From positions 30,571,853 to 30,635,852 of the forward strand of contig NC_043969.1 of assembly GCF_902148855.1 (NCBI RefSeq): DNA of 64,000 bases, given 5' to 3'. Positions within the stretch are counted from its first letter, which is position 1; every line of letters begins with the position of its first letter. A program made the position numbers and the translations under genes. Source of the DNA: Sphaeramia orbicularis (taxonomy: Eukaryota; Chordata; Actinopteri; Kurtiformes; Apogonidae). The notes beneath the pieces were generated by a model. The model did no database searches, was not told the origin of the DNA, and saw only the letters and a list, made by a program, of their open reading frames with translations. Of this stretch, positions 23,511 to 42,019 are shown in pieces.

Positions 23511-24323
23511 AGGGCATCAACTGATAGTGTCTCTGATGTTATATAATTGTATATTCTGACTACATTTTACTGTTCTAAAGCATAACAATCATATGCATGT
23601 GTGAATTTAACAAGGCTTTGTGGAATATGTATGTTTATGTTACTGGGGGTGAAAAGTAAAAAACATATTGGAAAGGTGCTATGTTGATGGAGTCGACAAA
23701 GGACAATAAAGACACGCAGAGCAATTCAATTAACTTCTTTTTATATATCATACATAAGACTGTCTTAATATAATACAAAGGGCATTGTCATAAACACAGC
23801 AAAGTCTTGACTAGATCTTACAATCTGTGGATACATGGACTTATCCTTTCCCCCATGCTGTTCAATTCTATAGTGCATGTTGCATGTACAAAAAAAGTGA
23901 AAAAATGTGAAATCAAAAATGAAAGGGAAAATTTCAAATTAAATAAGAGGATTTCAACTTCTGTCGGGTGTTCAGATATGTCAACAAGTATACGTGTTTG
24001 TGTATAACCCACAAACTGAACAGGCTTATGAAAGATGGAACCTTTTTTCAACCATGTGCTTCTCATATAACCAAAAAGTAAGGTTTGTGATGTACATGCA
24101 CTTACAATATACCCTGTGAAAATTATTAAGGTTTGAAGATCTAGCTTTCCCTGTTTGATTCAAACCCTACCTCATAGTGTTGTCCTGATGTAGTCAAGTA
24201 CCTTTGCCAAAAGGCAAGGTTTTGCCACTAAGAAAACAGGAGTTCCTGCCCACTGAATGGTCACCAAATTGACAAACATAATCAACATACCAGCAGGAGC
24301 AAGGTAGTGAGTTCTATACTTCC
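23511..24323. other. Intergenic, tRNA pair to dyrk1a transcript end
   Basis: AT-rich DNA with no recognised gene. The small opposed ORFs at 23807-24066 are mutual shadows in low-complexity sequence. Confidence 0.5.
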
Positions 24324-26795
24324 TTTATTAAAAAAATATAAATATATACATAAATTCTATTTCAACTATTAAAAAGGGGCTGCATTTCATGACAACTGCT
24401 CTAAATAAGAGGTCAATCAGCATGATCTGAAATAGGCGCACACTTACTAGTCACTGCAGTCAATTTTTTTTCTTTTTCAGTCTTTATTTTTGGAATGTTT
24501 AGTACCAGTATGAGTGCCAGTAATAAAACCACTGGCAGTTTCTAAATGTCTCAAATTCTGCGGGGTATGAAAAATGATTGCAAATTTGCAATTAACCTTG
24601 ACATCCAGATAAAACCCCAATCTCAATATAGGTAGCTTTACATTTGTTTGTGGAAAATACCAAGCATGATATCTTATGATGGTTTCTCCTTCAAAATGAC
24701 AACAGCATGACCTGTGGCCTGCCCTTAATTTGAAAGGTGGCTGTGGGCAGGGTTTTTTTTTGTTTTTTTTGTTTTTTTTTTCATTTCAAAGCTGGTAAAA
24801 TGAGCAACAGAAGAAAGAAAGCACTTCAAAATCCCTGATATAAAAAAAAAATCTGGTTATTGACTGTAATGTTTTGAGGACATGCATGTCTGCCTAGGCA
24901 AAGCATGTGATTGTGGGCTGACGGGCACCCTTTCCCTTTGAATAGGACAACAATCATGGGGATCTGCCCTACCAAATCAGAGCAAAACTATTCAACACAA
25001 ACTGATTTGCCACAATTATCTTTACCCTGCCAAGTCAATGACATAACGTCTTGCTTCATGGCAGAAAGTAGCCAAGTTGACCAAATGATGTATGAAAGGC
25101 AGCACAACCCTTTGAAATAGTATGATGGGGGCAAAAGAAAAACGACGACACAGAAATAGAACGCATTAGTCTCCTTTTTTTAAACCATCAGCTTCTATCT
25201 TGCTACTCCGGAGCCTGCAGAGTAACTACCAAATTCTCTAACATACCAAAGTTTTAAAAGACTCCCAAAATAATCTACCAATTAATATGGAAACAGTTTT
25301 GGTAAAACGTTGCAAACAAATCTGGCCAGAATACACAATAGCCAACGGTCTCAACAACGATCTCCAGTTTTGCTAAAGTAATATATTGCAGCTGTTTGTA
25401 TTGACGTTAAAATAAGATCTTGATAAACTTTGCGTCAAAGTGGTGAACTGCTACATTATTGGTTACAGACACCTATATGCTATAAAACAACTGCTTTGGT
25501 ATAAAAACATATCCAAAGGGAAAATAAATTCTTGTAAAATTCACAGCATAATTTGAGGAGAAAAAAGGCAGTCACTTAACTCATTTTTTTCTTCAGTTTC
25601 CATGTTTTGGATGGAGAGACTTGTGCAGGTGGTTCTGATGAGGAACTACATGCAAAAGGGAAAAATAACAAAACATAAAAGGGTAGACTCTGGAATAGAT
25701 AGTTCTTTCCACTGCAAAATCCTTAACCAGTGAGTAAGATTTTCAAGGAAGTAATGTTTAGGAGGTTGTTGTGTACAATAAGACCCTGTTATGTGGGGCC
25801 CTGCTGAAGAAGAAATCTTTGTCGAGAAAGGCCTCAAATTACCATTCTTATTTACCTTTTCTAGGTTGTTTTAATTTCCTTAAAGAATTAAGGGCTGTCT
25901 GGAGAGAAAAATAGAGAAAAGCCATCTTAATTCAAATGATAATGTCCAGCTCCATCCCATTCCAAGTCCATGAGTCATAAGGCCAAAGGGTTATCTAAGA
26001 ACCAGCCACTGACTGTCTTCCTTTCACTGGGCTGGATCCTTTCGTCTCCCATGCCCATCGCTGCTCTCGTCTGTGCCGGGCCCGGTTGCAGCTTGCAGAG
26101 CTACAGGGCCTCTAGGCTTGAGGGGTGGTGCTTCCCTCTCCTCTGACCCCGTTGGTGCCAGTATCCACCTGCGGGGTTCTCCTCTCCATCCGGCCAGCAC
26201 ACGCTATTAGGGACTCCACTGCTATGTGCTCCCCTTAAAAAAGAGTTACACAATACCAAGACCAATAACAAGAAATATCACCGCAAACACTTCCCCTCAT
26301 TGTCAAGCTACAGGATTTACAAGCAGCTTTTGTGTGAAATTTCACTTAAAAAAGGGCAAAATAATGAAGAACCAGTGGAACAGTAATGTCAGGCAGTCCA
26401 CGGTTGGAACCGAAAGAGGACGCCAAGCATTTCATCACCAACAACTACCTGCAAAACAGCTTCAACCTTTGCTCTGAAATGCTCCTTAGAAGATTTTGCC
26501 ACATAATACCATATGGTGATTACTTGGTGGTTACATGAAACTGGTGAAATGGTAAGATGGATGTCTCAATCTCACTATGGTTATTCCGCAGTATTATTTT
26601 GTGCCTAATGATTGCAAAAGAAAAACTGATGAAAATTACATATATACTTTTTAACAAAGGTTTTTCTCTGTAGTAGCGGTTCAGTGATATCTCCCTTCTG
26701 ACGTGAGCAGCTTTTGTTCTCAACACACCTTGTAGTAAAAAACACCACCTTAAAAATGACGCACAGGGGGAACACACAGCCAAATGTCAGTGCAG
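24324..26795 (-). other. dyrk1a: dyrk1a 3' UTR (inferred)
   Basis: A long, mostly AT-rich 3' UTR of the size usual for DYRK1A (2-3 kb), ending at an AATAAA signal on the minus strand at 24324-24329. A distinctly GC-rich block occupies about 26000-26225. T-rich runs on plus at 24752-24782 are A-rich in the transcript. The exact end is not proven. Confidence 0.5.
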
Positions 26796-32551
<5,756 letters not shown>

Positions 32552-32561
<10 letters not shown>

Positions 32562-32587
32562 GGTCTCCTGCTAAATTTCATATCATC
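32552..32587 (-). promoter_or_regulatory. dyrk1a: dyrk1a start exon with minimal upstream ORF
   Basis: Acceptor TCCTCCCAG|GATG at 32588/32587 begins the exon. It holds 26 bases of leader and then ATG CAT CCA G before donor GTTAGC. The leader has its own ATG ATA TGA (32586-32578), a two-codon upstream ORF ending 16 bases before the main ATG. Confidence 0.65.
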
Positions 32588-33581
32588 CTGGGAGGAGAGT
32601 CCAGCAGCAAACCACAACCCACTACAAAGAATAAGAACAGATCATTATCATTGAGTATCTTTGGTGGGATTTAACTTCATAGTGGTTAAACTTTTGTTGA
32701 AAAGAAGAAGACTCCAGAAGAAGTAGGGACAACCCAAATTTTGTTTGGAGCAAATTTATCATTTCAGGCATTTCAAAATTAAGCCTAAAATTGAAAGAGG
32801 CAGCTGTTATTAGTCATAAAAGATATTAGGTCAGGGAATTAAATTTTCAAAATTAAAAGGTCTGAAACTCTTCAGAAATGTTAAAGGAGAAAACAGTTTA
32901 CTCATAGAAGCACTGACAACATACCACTCAACTAAACTTACCTGTATTAATGTTATTGTGGATTTATTAATACTGGATCTCTCTCAGCATGTACACAATC
33001 AGTCTACTTTTTCATTCATGGTATATTTTAATATTTAAAATATGCTTGCTTTAAAAATGTAAAAATGATACTGCCCCACTGAAATTACTGTGCAAGATTA
33101 TGCTGCTAAATAATAAGACTTGGGAAAGTTTGGTTTGTGCCTAATTTGCAATTATTATACCGACTAATAAAACTGTGGGATAAATTTGGTACATATACAT
33201 GGTCAGTCTTACTAAGAAAATTCAAGCTGCAACTGACCACAAAGCCATTTTACAAGCGCACTTGTAGCTCTGTATTCTCTAAAACGGTTGATTATTCTAC
33301 ATTTTCAGTACTGACATAGGAACAGTTCCTTTCCTGGCACTAGTCATCACGGCATCAACGGGCCTATTTAGGTGTAAATATAAGGACAGCTAGCTTGCTA
33401 TTAGTAGCCCTACCACATCACAAGTGATGGTTAAATACTTCTTGTAACAAACATATGTGTCATCTTCTCACGCCCAACTGATTAGATCCATTCCAAATCT
33501 GAATCAAACGTAACCCATCCACAACAATTAGAAGCCTAACGTTCGTGTATAAAGACGATGCCTGAATAGCTCTGTACTTAC

Positions 33582-35130
33582 AGATGATGGGGTAGATCTC
33601 GTCATGGTTGGAATTTAGAAAGCATATTCAGTCTTAATTTGCGTCCTCTCTCGCTACATATCCTTCGCGTATGCCTCCAATTCCTCATAGAAATGACAAA
33701 CGTATTGAAGCTCACGTTACCGTTAGCTCTCTAACTAGCTAACGCCGTCGTCGTTAACGTTACCCTGAAAACTGCGGGACAAGCAAGCATATCTCTCACC
33801 AATCCAACGTTAACGTTAGCTAGTGACGCTGTGTTCAGCCAGCGGGTTGTGGGGCCCATTCAGCTGGTTCGTCAACAAGTCAACGTTAACCATTAGCCAG
33901 GTTAGCCGAATTAGCTACAAAGCGTTAGCCAGGTTAGCCAAGTGAGGTTTTGAACCATTTAAGGCGAAAGCACAACACGCATCTCTAATATTTATGGAGT
34001 TAGACAGCGAACTGACACTAAATCAAACAGATGTTCTAGCTTGCCCGGCAACATTTGCTTCAATCGTACAATGACAATGTCTAATATCACTGGGTTAGTG
34101 TTAGCTGTAACGGTAACCGTGCCAGCATGACACTCCGTCCAAACCCCCCCACAATCCGTTGCTTTCTCTGGTTCACAACCTGCTGTAAAAACTGCTCCTC
34201 TCCAACATGAAAACTGGTCAGTTAATCTGCTGACTTGAAGCAACTGTTACCGTCGGCTTGAGTGGAGTCGGCACCGCCATAAAATGTTAGCTAGCCGCAA
34301 TACCATAAGCTACCATTCTCAACTTCACTGTCGCGTCCATTATTAACCATTCATGTTACATATAATATATATATATATGCGAAAGCGTTAACATGAGATG
34401 CTCAGCTAACGAAAGCACGTGTCAATGATAAGATTTTATAACTGCTTACCTCTGATGGCACGATCTTCATTTAAAGTCCAATAACCTGTATGATGAGGAA
34501 ACTTATCCAGCTTGAGATTCTCCCCTCCCTGCACGGTTAGCGAGTAATGTTAACGTTAAATCCAGTCCTCGTCCTCTGACCGGCAAACTCTAAAATAATT
34601 TGCCAGTCGGATTTAATACGCTCTTCATATCTCCAGCTCTGATGAACAACATCGGCGATCGAAGCAACTTTGACTAACGTTACTATCAGCTGATGACTAG
34701 CAACATGCTAACGTTAACTAGCACGCATAACTTACTAGCTAACCTTAGCGAACTGGCTAGCTAGTTGACAAAATGAACGCAGCTAACATTAGCTACCTGC
34801 CCTGGCTAGCTGTAGCTTCCTTGGCTAGCCTCAAGCTAACAATTCTAGCTACCGCTAAATAAACGTTATGCCAAAAATCTGATTTTACGTTGTCTTTGCA
34901 AATTTAGCGCCAGCCACTTCGATGCATACGATATTACAGTCAAATTCGGAGTATTTAAAACATGAAACAGAAAGCGTGTCCTCTGATAATTTTGGTTAAG
35001 AATTTTGTGTCAATTTTCACAAAATGGCGCGCGGTCCAAACCTGCGCAGTGAACCGGCCCGGTGGACCAGAGACACGGACAACTGAGTTAGTGCGGCGCC
35101 GCCTAATTATTTCAACTATGTTAAAACGTC
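33582..35130 (-). promoter_or_regulatory. dyrk1a: dyrk1a 5' non-coding exons and promoter region
   Basis: Two good minus-strand donors mark likely alternative leader exons: CATCT|GTAAGT at 33582/33581 and CAGAG|GTAAGC at 34450/34449. Around and upstream is a region dense in GTTAACGTTAGC- and GCTAGC-type words. CpG content rises at 35020-35105 (GGCGCGCGGTCC, GGCCCGGTGG, GCGGCGCCGCC). AAAATGGCG (YY1-type core) occurs on plus at about 35021 and 35273. TSS positions are inferred only from these signals. Confidence 0.45.
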
Positions 35131-37500
35131 GGCCTCTTGATCTTCTTCATCCGATCCACTAGACGCATTTCATTATCCAAAAATGTCAAATATATATCCA
35201 CTGACAGCATTATTCCGGCGGGAAGGGAGAACATTTGAAAAGACTGAGCTGGGGAAAAAAACCCTCCTGACAAAATGGCGATGCTCTAGCTTGTTGCCAT
35301 GGCAACTGTCAATCAAAAAATAAAGTGCCCGGATGTACCAATGACGAATAAAATCTAACTGGCCGGAGTTGCAGGACACAGAACTCTAGCGTTGTCCCCG
35401 TCTGTCTGTCTGTCCGTCTCTGATGTGGTTGGTCTGTTGCTACCAGCCGAAAGAGATTTATATCGTCAGACGTTTTAAATTATATTCAGTCTAACCCATT
35501 GCGGCTGTAACTTTGTGGGATTCTCCATTCTTTTAACTGAAGTTGCTGCCAGTGTTTTCTTACAGGTATAAATACTTTAATATTGACTCCAACCCAACAA
35601 TGTTCATATCATTTTGTCTCTAGAGAAAAATGAGAAAGACAAAAAAAAAAAAAAAAACATCAAAGACCTATGTCCACAGGGTCAGGGTTTATTTTTTATA
35701 TTTGGGCCATTTTAGTATACCTACAATAAGTATGTAATAAGACTAAAGTATACGTCTATATTACCTTTTAGTGGTGGCTGACATTAAAACATGTAAATTT
35801 TAAAAATGAAAAAAAAAAAAAAATTCAAAAAGGTAACACCATGGAGGACACTATGTTCAGTGTAGCTCTAAATGTGTAATCTGTGCATGTATCATACTCA
35901 GTATCATCTTCAGGTTAATTACCAAGTACATAAACGTATACAAGGAATTATTTGCAGATAGCTGTAGTCTCACTAGTAAATTATAAATGCAAGGTGTAAT
36001 ACAAAAAAATGTACAAAAAGTAAAATAAGGAGGAAAAAAGAAACTCTATATACACATAAACTTTATGTGCATAAATACACAATATCAACTTCTGTACAGT
36101 TACAGCACCTCTTTGTGCATTTGGGATGTAACAAATAGATAATATAGTGTTAAGCACTTTATAACGGAGAAATAATCTGGTTTTTAAAGCATTTGTTCTC
36201 AATGTTGAAGAAGAGGATTTAACTAAATGAAAAATTTTTGAATTGCATCATAGTTTACACAAAAGATATTCAGAGCATGAGTGAGATCATTTGGTCAGTA
36301 AATATAATAAACTTGACCTGTAAATAGCTGCCACTTTCCTATGGCATTACAATGTTTTTTTTTGTGTGTGTTTGTCCACAGCATCAAAAGATGGGAAGAA
36401 TGAAGTAAAAACTATTCAGATTTAAGCAAACATGTCTTAAGGCTAATATAGTAACATCACAGAAATGATAGCAATACAAGATGAAATTTGTGCCTTTTCC
36501 ATCATCCTTCACATCAAATTAAACATTTAAGACCAAACCTACTTTTCAAGTTTGGTGGTGCAGTCTCATGAGGTGGCCACACAAGTCAGACCAATCCTAC
36601 AAACAAGTTACAAGACTTGTAAGACTAGTCCGACTCAAAAATACAACCGATTATACACATAGGTAAGACCTGCTAAAACACTTTGTATTTACCTGCCCTG
36701 CACTAACTATAATAATATTAAACTGTAACAAAAGCTGTTTCACATGCACAAAATGATAAACATATAGAATAGGCTATTTAAATATGGGCTTGAACCCTCA
36801 TGATTTTAAGAAGACAAAAAACAAAACAAAACCAGGATTGTAACTGTTGAGTGTTCAAGGACACTGATTTTGAAGATAAATATTGTTAATTTTGAAAGTT
36901 TCAACACCTCTAAGTCAGACTTATGAAAATCTATGAGACGCTTTGAACATTAAGTCCATTGTCTGTCTTACATCTCAGATTATTTCACTTGACATTTATG
37001 ATCATAGACTTTTTGGTATGCACTTCCCCTGACCCACAGGACCTACAGGAAGACCTGAAGCTGCAGGAACTAAAATTAGTCTCATGGTCTCGCAAGGTTC
37101 AGACGTTTAGCTTCTGAGCTGCTCAAGTGGTTCTTGGGAAACTCCCTGCAGGTGAAAATGCCCTATTTGTGTGGGCCAAAACTAGAATTATTTGTTATTA
37201 AACATGAACTAAATAATTTATAAATGGGTCTAATCAAACATCAACAGGGAACTGTGGCTATGGTTTGTTTTTGCTTGTATTGTCCATTATTTCTGAGTTT
37301 GTTTCCGTGTTGTACAAAGATTTCTATTTATAATTTCTAATTATAACATACTGAATATTGCTCTATCTGCCATTTCTTAAACTGCATGGTGAGAATAAAT
37401 TGATGTATGTTGGTCAGGGTGAAAACAAGAGTGTAAAAATATGTTGCTATGGCTCTGACCTTTGGCTCAAGTTACTCAGACATTAACCTTTAGTTAAACT
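35131..37500. other. Intergenic upstream of dyrk1a
   Basis: No protein gene recognised. A tetranucleotide TCTG/TCCG run lies at 35400-35418. A-runs of 18 and 14 bases lie near 35640 and 35810. A weak GT donor-like site (TTACAG|GTATAA) near 35565 on plus could belong to a divergent non-coding transcript, but nothing else supports it. Confidence 0.4.
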
Positions 37501-37514
37501 GGTTTTAACAAACA

Positions 37515-37605
37515 CCGAGTGTCCGTCTGTCCGTCTGTCCATCCATCAGGATATTTCCCTGTTGTGGGATAAATAAAACCTCATCTTATCTTATCTTTAC
37601 TTAGA
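37515..37605 (+). repeat. LINE-type 3' tail with short tandem repeats
   Basis: A (GTCC)n-like run followed by ATTTCCCTGTTGTGGGATAA and repeated CTTAT units is the usual look of a truncated fish non-LTR retrotransposon 3' end (Rex/Swimmer-like tails). Only the tail is present. Confidence 0.5.
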
Positions 37606-38064
37606 GATTTCAAGTAAATAACAGGCTTAACAAAGTAATAGGCAATAACAAACAAGTAGTAAAGGTAGTAAGGTTTACAAAGCAATAAAAAGACAAGACC
37701 TTCAATTCAAGAGTTGACAAGTTAACACAAGAAAAAAAGAATTATTATATAATAGAGAATAATGGAGTAAGAAAAATGTTTACAATAATCACAATATATG
37801 TGTTCATATTAAAACACACTATTAAACTCTGCTTTTGGGTTAGTTTATCATAATAGAGTTCTTCAAACTATTTGAAACCACTCTCAATCAGTCTTTTGTA
37901 ATGTTGTAGTAATATCACAGCAGTAGCTATGATTCTAATTTTTTCTATATTTTAGTGACACCCTCAGTCCAAGACGGTTAACTGTCAGAGTCATGCACAA
38001 ATAGTTCAGACATATCTGTGAAAAAACAATTATTCAAAGATGACAACTGAGGGGAATAAGAATC

Positions 38065-38661
38065 TATACAGACAAAAATATTTGGACACACTGAATTCAG
38101 GTGTTTCTTTTATCACAGGGATCTGGGCTACAAAACAACAATGACAAACATCATAATATAGATTTATATTGTGATAAATATCAGTGCATTGTATTGGTTA
38201 ATTTGTTTAAATTGTTATCTTTGCCCTGCGATGAACTGGCGACATGTCCAGAGTGTACCCTGCCTTCGCCCATAAGTAGCTGGGATAGGCTCCAGTGACC
38301 CCCGTGACCCTAGTGAGGATAATGAATGAATGAATGCATGAATGTTATTTTTGCTTCCAGAATGCCTCAGAGGTGGTTTTTACTTAACTTCTCTCAATGC
38401 TGATTTTTATCTCTTTTTTTTTTTAAATCCTTGACTGAATTTAAACGTTCTACCTCTAAATTTCTAAAATTTTCTTCATGCCCTGACTGTAAATGATAAT
38501 TTTCTACCACAACTAACGATCTACTTTTTTCACATCCCACTTAGGAGGAAAAATCTCCCATTAAACATTAAGGAAATATTGATGTTCATGTCTCAAATCA
38601 TCATGAACAGGACATTTTACAAGCTGTAGCCATGTTGTGTCCCAATATTTTTGTCCATATA
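38065..38661. mobile_element. DNA transposon remnant with inverted ends, split by a LINE tail
   Basis: Left end ACAGACAAAAATATTTGGACACA (about 38069-38090) and right end TGTGTCCCAATATTTTTGTCC (38636-38656) are inverted repeats. TA dinucleotides lie outside both ends. The element is about 600 bp with no transposase. The left-end text followed by GAATTCAGGTGTTTCTTTT recalls a widespread fish DNA element. The superfamily (Tc1 or hAT type) is not settled. Confidence 0.65.
38216..38345 (+). repeat. L2-like LINE/SINE 3' tail nested in the DNA element
   Basis: GCCCTGCGATGAACTGGCGAC followed by GGGATAGGCTCCAGTGACCC and a (GAAT)n tail is the familiar 3' end of fish L2-clade LINEs and their SINEs. Only the last 130 bases are present. 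Confidence 0.8.
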
Positions 38662-39487
38662 ATTTATAATCATTAATATTTCTTTGTTATATTTCTACAC
38701 AACAAATACAACATAAATCTAATCCCAAAAAAAGACTTGATTCCTTTAGTATTATAGCTCTTGTAACTGTTTTTTTATTTTATGGTATCAACAAACCTGG
38801 ACCAATAAAAACCTCATAAAAAATATTAAAATGGATATCAGATTAATATAAATGGTTTAAGTCCTGATCATAATTTGTTAGCCACTTTATTGTGTCTGAC
38901 TTTGTGATAATTAAGAAACCCACATGTTCACCATTGAGCCACTGTGAAAACTTCTCTCATTTTTTTTATTGTGTTTGTTTTTTAGTTTGTGTTTGTTACA
39001 TTACCTCTCAGCTCATCCTTTTTTTTCATTCATAATGCGTATTTTTCAGTATTCAGTATGCATTATACATTTGTGTCTCTGTCATCGTGATATGCTATAT
39101 GTTGTATGTTTTTCCCTTTGTGTCATAGTATTGAGTTTATGTAGCTTTTTTAGAAATTCTTAACACTTCAGCCAGCCTGTTTTCCTATTTGAATAAAAAT
39201 GATGTTCTAATCTATAGATTTTTTTTTATTTTAGCACATCCTACAACACATGCAAAACACATGCATCCTACACTGTCAGCAACGCACATAAACTGTTAAT
39301 GTTGCTGTTTAAAAATAAATGCAGGGCAAATGTAACAACCTCACTAAATGGTGAAACCCCACAAAAAATAAGCAAACGTATAGAAATGACTCATCTTTTG
39401 CCCTCCTGCAAATTGTGGAAACACAAAAGAGCAGGTGACAGATGAACTGGTAAATAAAATGGACAAATGATTCTTTCATTAAATATA

Positions 39488-40068
39488 CGAAGGGGCTTCT
39501 AAAAGTTTGGGGAAATAGAACAGAGCTCAAGGTTCAAGGTATTTTATTATCCCCTAGGGGCAAATTATTGAACAGCCAGCAGTACACACAAAAACAAATG
39601 TCAGATACAATACAAAAACATAAATCATACACTATTCAAGAACCTGACAGGGATAAAAGCAGGAATAAAGAGCTCTCATGTCTGTTGGTGCTGCTATGTG
39701 GTAGGGCGTATCTGTGACCAGACTAAAGCACCTTGACTTCTGACCATAGAGGGTGGCCAGGGTCATTCAGAACCGACCTTATTCAGAGCTCTGACCTTAT
39801 GCAGGTGGGTAAGGTCATTCAAGGTCACACCTGTGATTCTTTTGATGTTAAATAGGCCATACCAACAGATAAAAGAAAAGGTAAGAACCGCTTTGACATG
39901 GTTTAAATCACATGGCCCTCAGTTTTACACAGATGGACTTAAAGGCTGGTGTCAACGCTTGCAGAAGTGTATTGACCTAGATGGAGCATTATGTTGAAAA
40001 ATAAATGTTGTACCTTAACCTGTTTTATCCAGCTGTCCTTTTTCCACAAACTTTTTGAAGCCCCCTTG
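39488..40068 (+). mobile_element. Mariner-derived deletion copy
   Basis: The inverted ends GAAGGGGCTTCTAAAAGTTTGGGG (39489-39512) and the reverse complement of CCACAAACTTTTTGAAGCCCCCTT (40044-40067) sit between TA dinucleotides at 39486-39487 and 40069-40070. Just inside the right end, plus-strand codons KCIDLDGA followed by VEK-like text and TAA-type codons resemble the C-terminus of mariner transposase. The rest of the transposase is missing. Confidence 0.75.
39528..39600 (-). repeat. Possible antisense LINE 3' tail inside the mariner copy
   Basis: On the minus strand it reads TTTGCCCCTAGGGGATAATAA, the tail style of several fish non-LTR retrotransposons. How far it extends to the right is unclear. 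Confidence 0.35.
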
Positions 40069-42019
40069 TATTTCATATTATCCTAAATTAAAACTTCAGT
40101 CTAAGTCGGTCAGTTCAATATGTTACTCATTATTTTATTTTGTTCATGGTCTCTAAGGAACACACCATCATAGAAAATGTATTTCCAACAGCATGTTTAT
40201 TGAGTTTTCAAAATAAATGACCAAAAGAAGTAGTTTTAAAAGTAGGTAAAATTAACAACGTATATAAAAACAAAGCATAAAAATGAATAAGTGTGTACAT
40301 ATACATAGATAAAATAATGAAGCATATAGCTGATAACATATTAAAAATAATATGCAAATAGCAACATCAACAACAAAAAACATTAAAAAAGTTCATCATT
40401 TTAGGGCTAAGTTGTGTTTACATACAATTATCAAGGCTTAAACTTATGCCACATATACAATCCTTAAGTGTCCGAAGAGTATGTAAACATTGCATTAACA
40501 CAATTCAATGTTCATCCATAGAAGTTTCACATTTGAAAGAAAAAAACAAACTCCAAATCAGAATCATGTGGCATTTTTGTCCCTTAGAGAGGTAATAAAT
40601 GGGCCCCAAATACTTTGACATCTTTCTATTTTATCCTTCAGTGTATATTTTATCTTTTCCAAAGATAAATACAGTATTTTGTTTAAGCCATCATCCAATA
40701 CTTGGTCATCCTGTACATATTCATGATGAGGAAATTACTGATAGAGACTTTCTGTCTAATAATATAATGTCTTTCAGTGTAAATAAAGCATTCTAACCAA
40801 ATGTATCCTTATGCTGTTAGATTTTTAAGGCATTTGTACAAGTAGTTTCTGCAGTGTGTGTTAGTACAGTATGTGTGAATAGAGGACCAATTTTTACAAG
40901 AATGTCACAGTTTGTGCAATAAACAATTTGACCACACGATGGCAGTAGAAGCTCACTTTGCAGTTCAGATCTCTGGTGATGGGGACAAACACATCTACCT
41001 TGGAGGGGTCTACTACTGGAGTAAAAGACAGTAAAAAGGAATGATTTATCACCTCCAACAGTTCTAACTGCCAGGATAAGGGAGCAAGCCACCGCCACAG
41101 AAAATAACATGCAAATGACCCTGTAATATAAATTATGAACACCCTTTGCTTTTAGATTATGTCAAAAGATGGATTTATGATATAAACAGAGCATATACTG
41201 TTTCAGGTTAAATTGTTAAGATGTTACAATTTATATTGTATTGTTTGTGTTGGCATCTATACCTTAAAATATGCTGAAATATGCTATGTCAGTCTTTCTC
41301 ACCTTCCTCTGATTATTAGTGTGTCAAACTTTTCCTCAGCAATGCAGTTTATTTAAGAATGCATTTCAGTATACCCAGACATTACTTTACCTTTCCACCT
41401 CACTTGGTGGTCACAGTGGCATTGGGGACTAATACTGTAAAGTTCTTCCTAATCCTTTCTCATTTACCTGATGTAAAACCATCCAATTCCAGATTCATAA
41501 GTAACTGAAGTAATGCTTATTTTTGTGTCCTTACGGCCTCTGTGAATGTGCACATGGTAATGTTTTGTTTCAGCATTTTTAAGCACAATAAAGTACAAAA
41601 AGTACAATAAAGCACAAAAAGATAATTAACTTTATTGTTGGTTATTATTGGTGTGACACTTTAAAGTGTGAATGGTTTTTCATAATTTATAATGAAAGAA
41701 AAAAAAACACAAGATATATGGCTATAAACATCCAACAGCGAATGAAGATACTTTCATCTGTCATTTTTTAGATGTTTTTTCACACCATAGGTCTCTTTAA
41801 AAAGTTAATACAAAGAAAAAATGAGCATAATTCATTTCTGCTGTTTCATAATTCATCAATTACTGTTCATGGTTGATGTTCAGTGTGAATGTCATCAATA
41901 AATGCGCCCTGACAAAACAACTTGACAAAATGACACTGTCACATGGGGAACTTCTTGTATCAAAAACTGCAACAAGTGTTTTTCACCAAAAAAAATGTGT
42001 TAATAAGTCAGTGCCTTCC
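40069..42019. other. Intergenic, no gene seen
   Basis: AT-rich DNA with no ORF of recognisable family. A short imperfect repeat of AAAGTACAATAAAGCACAAA type lies at about 41585-41622. Confidence 0.5.

Noticed and set aside
41585-41622. Possible short tandem array of AAAGTACAATAAAGCACAAA
   Set aside because: Only about two imperfect units; likely local slippage.
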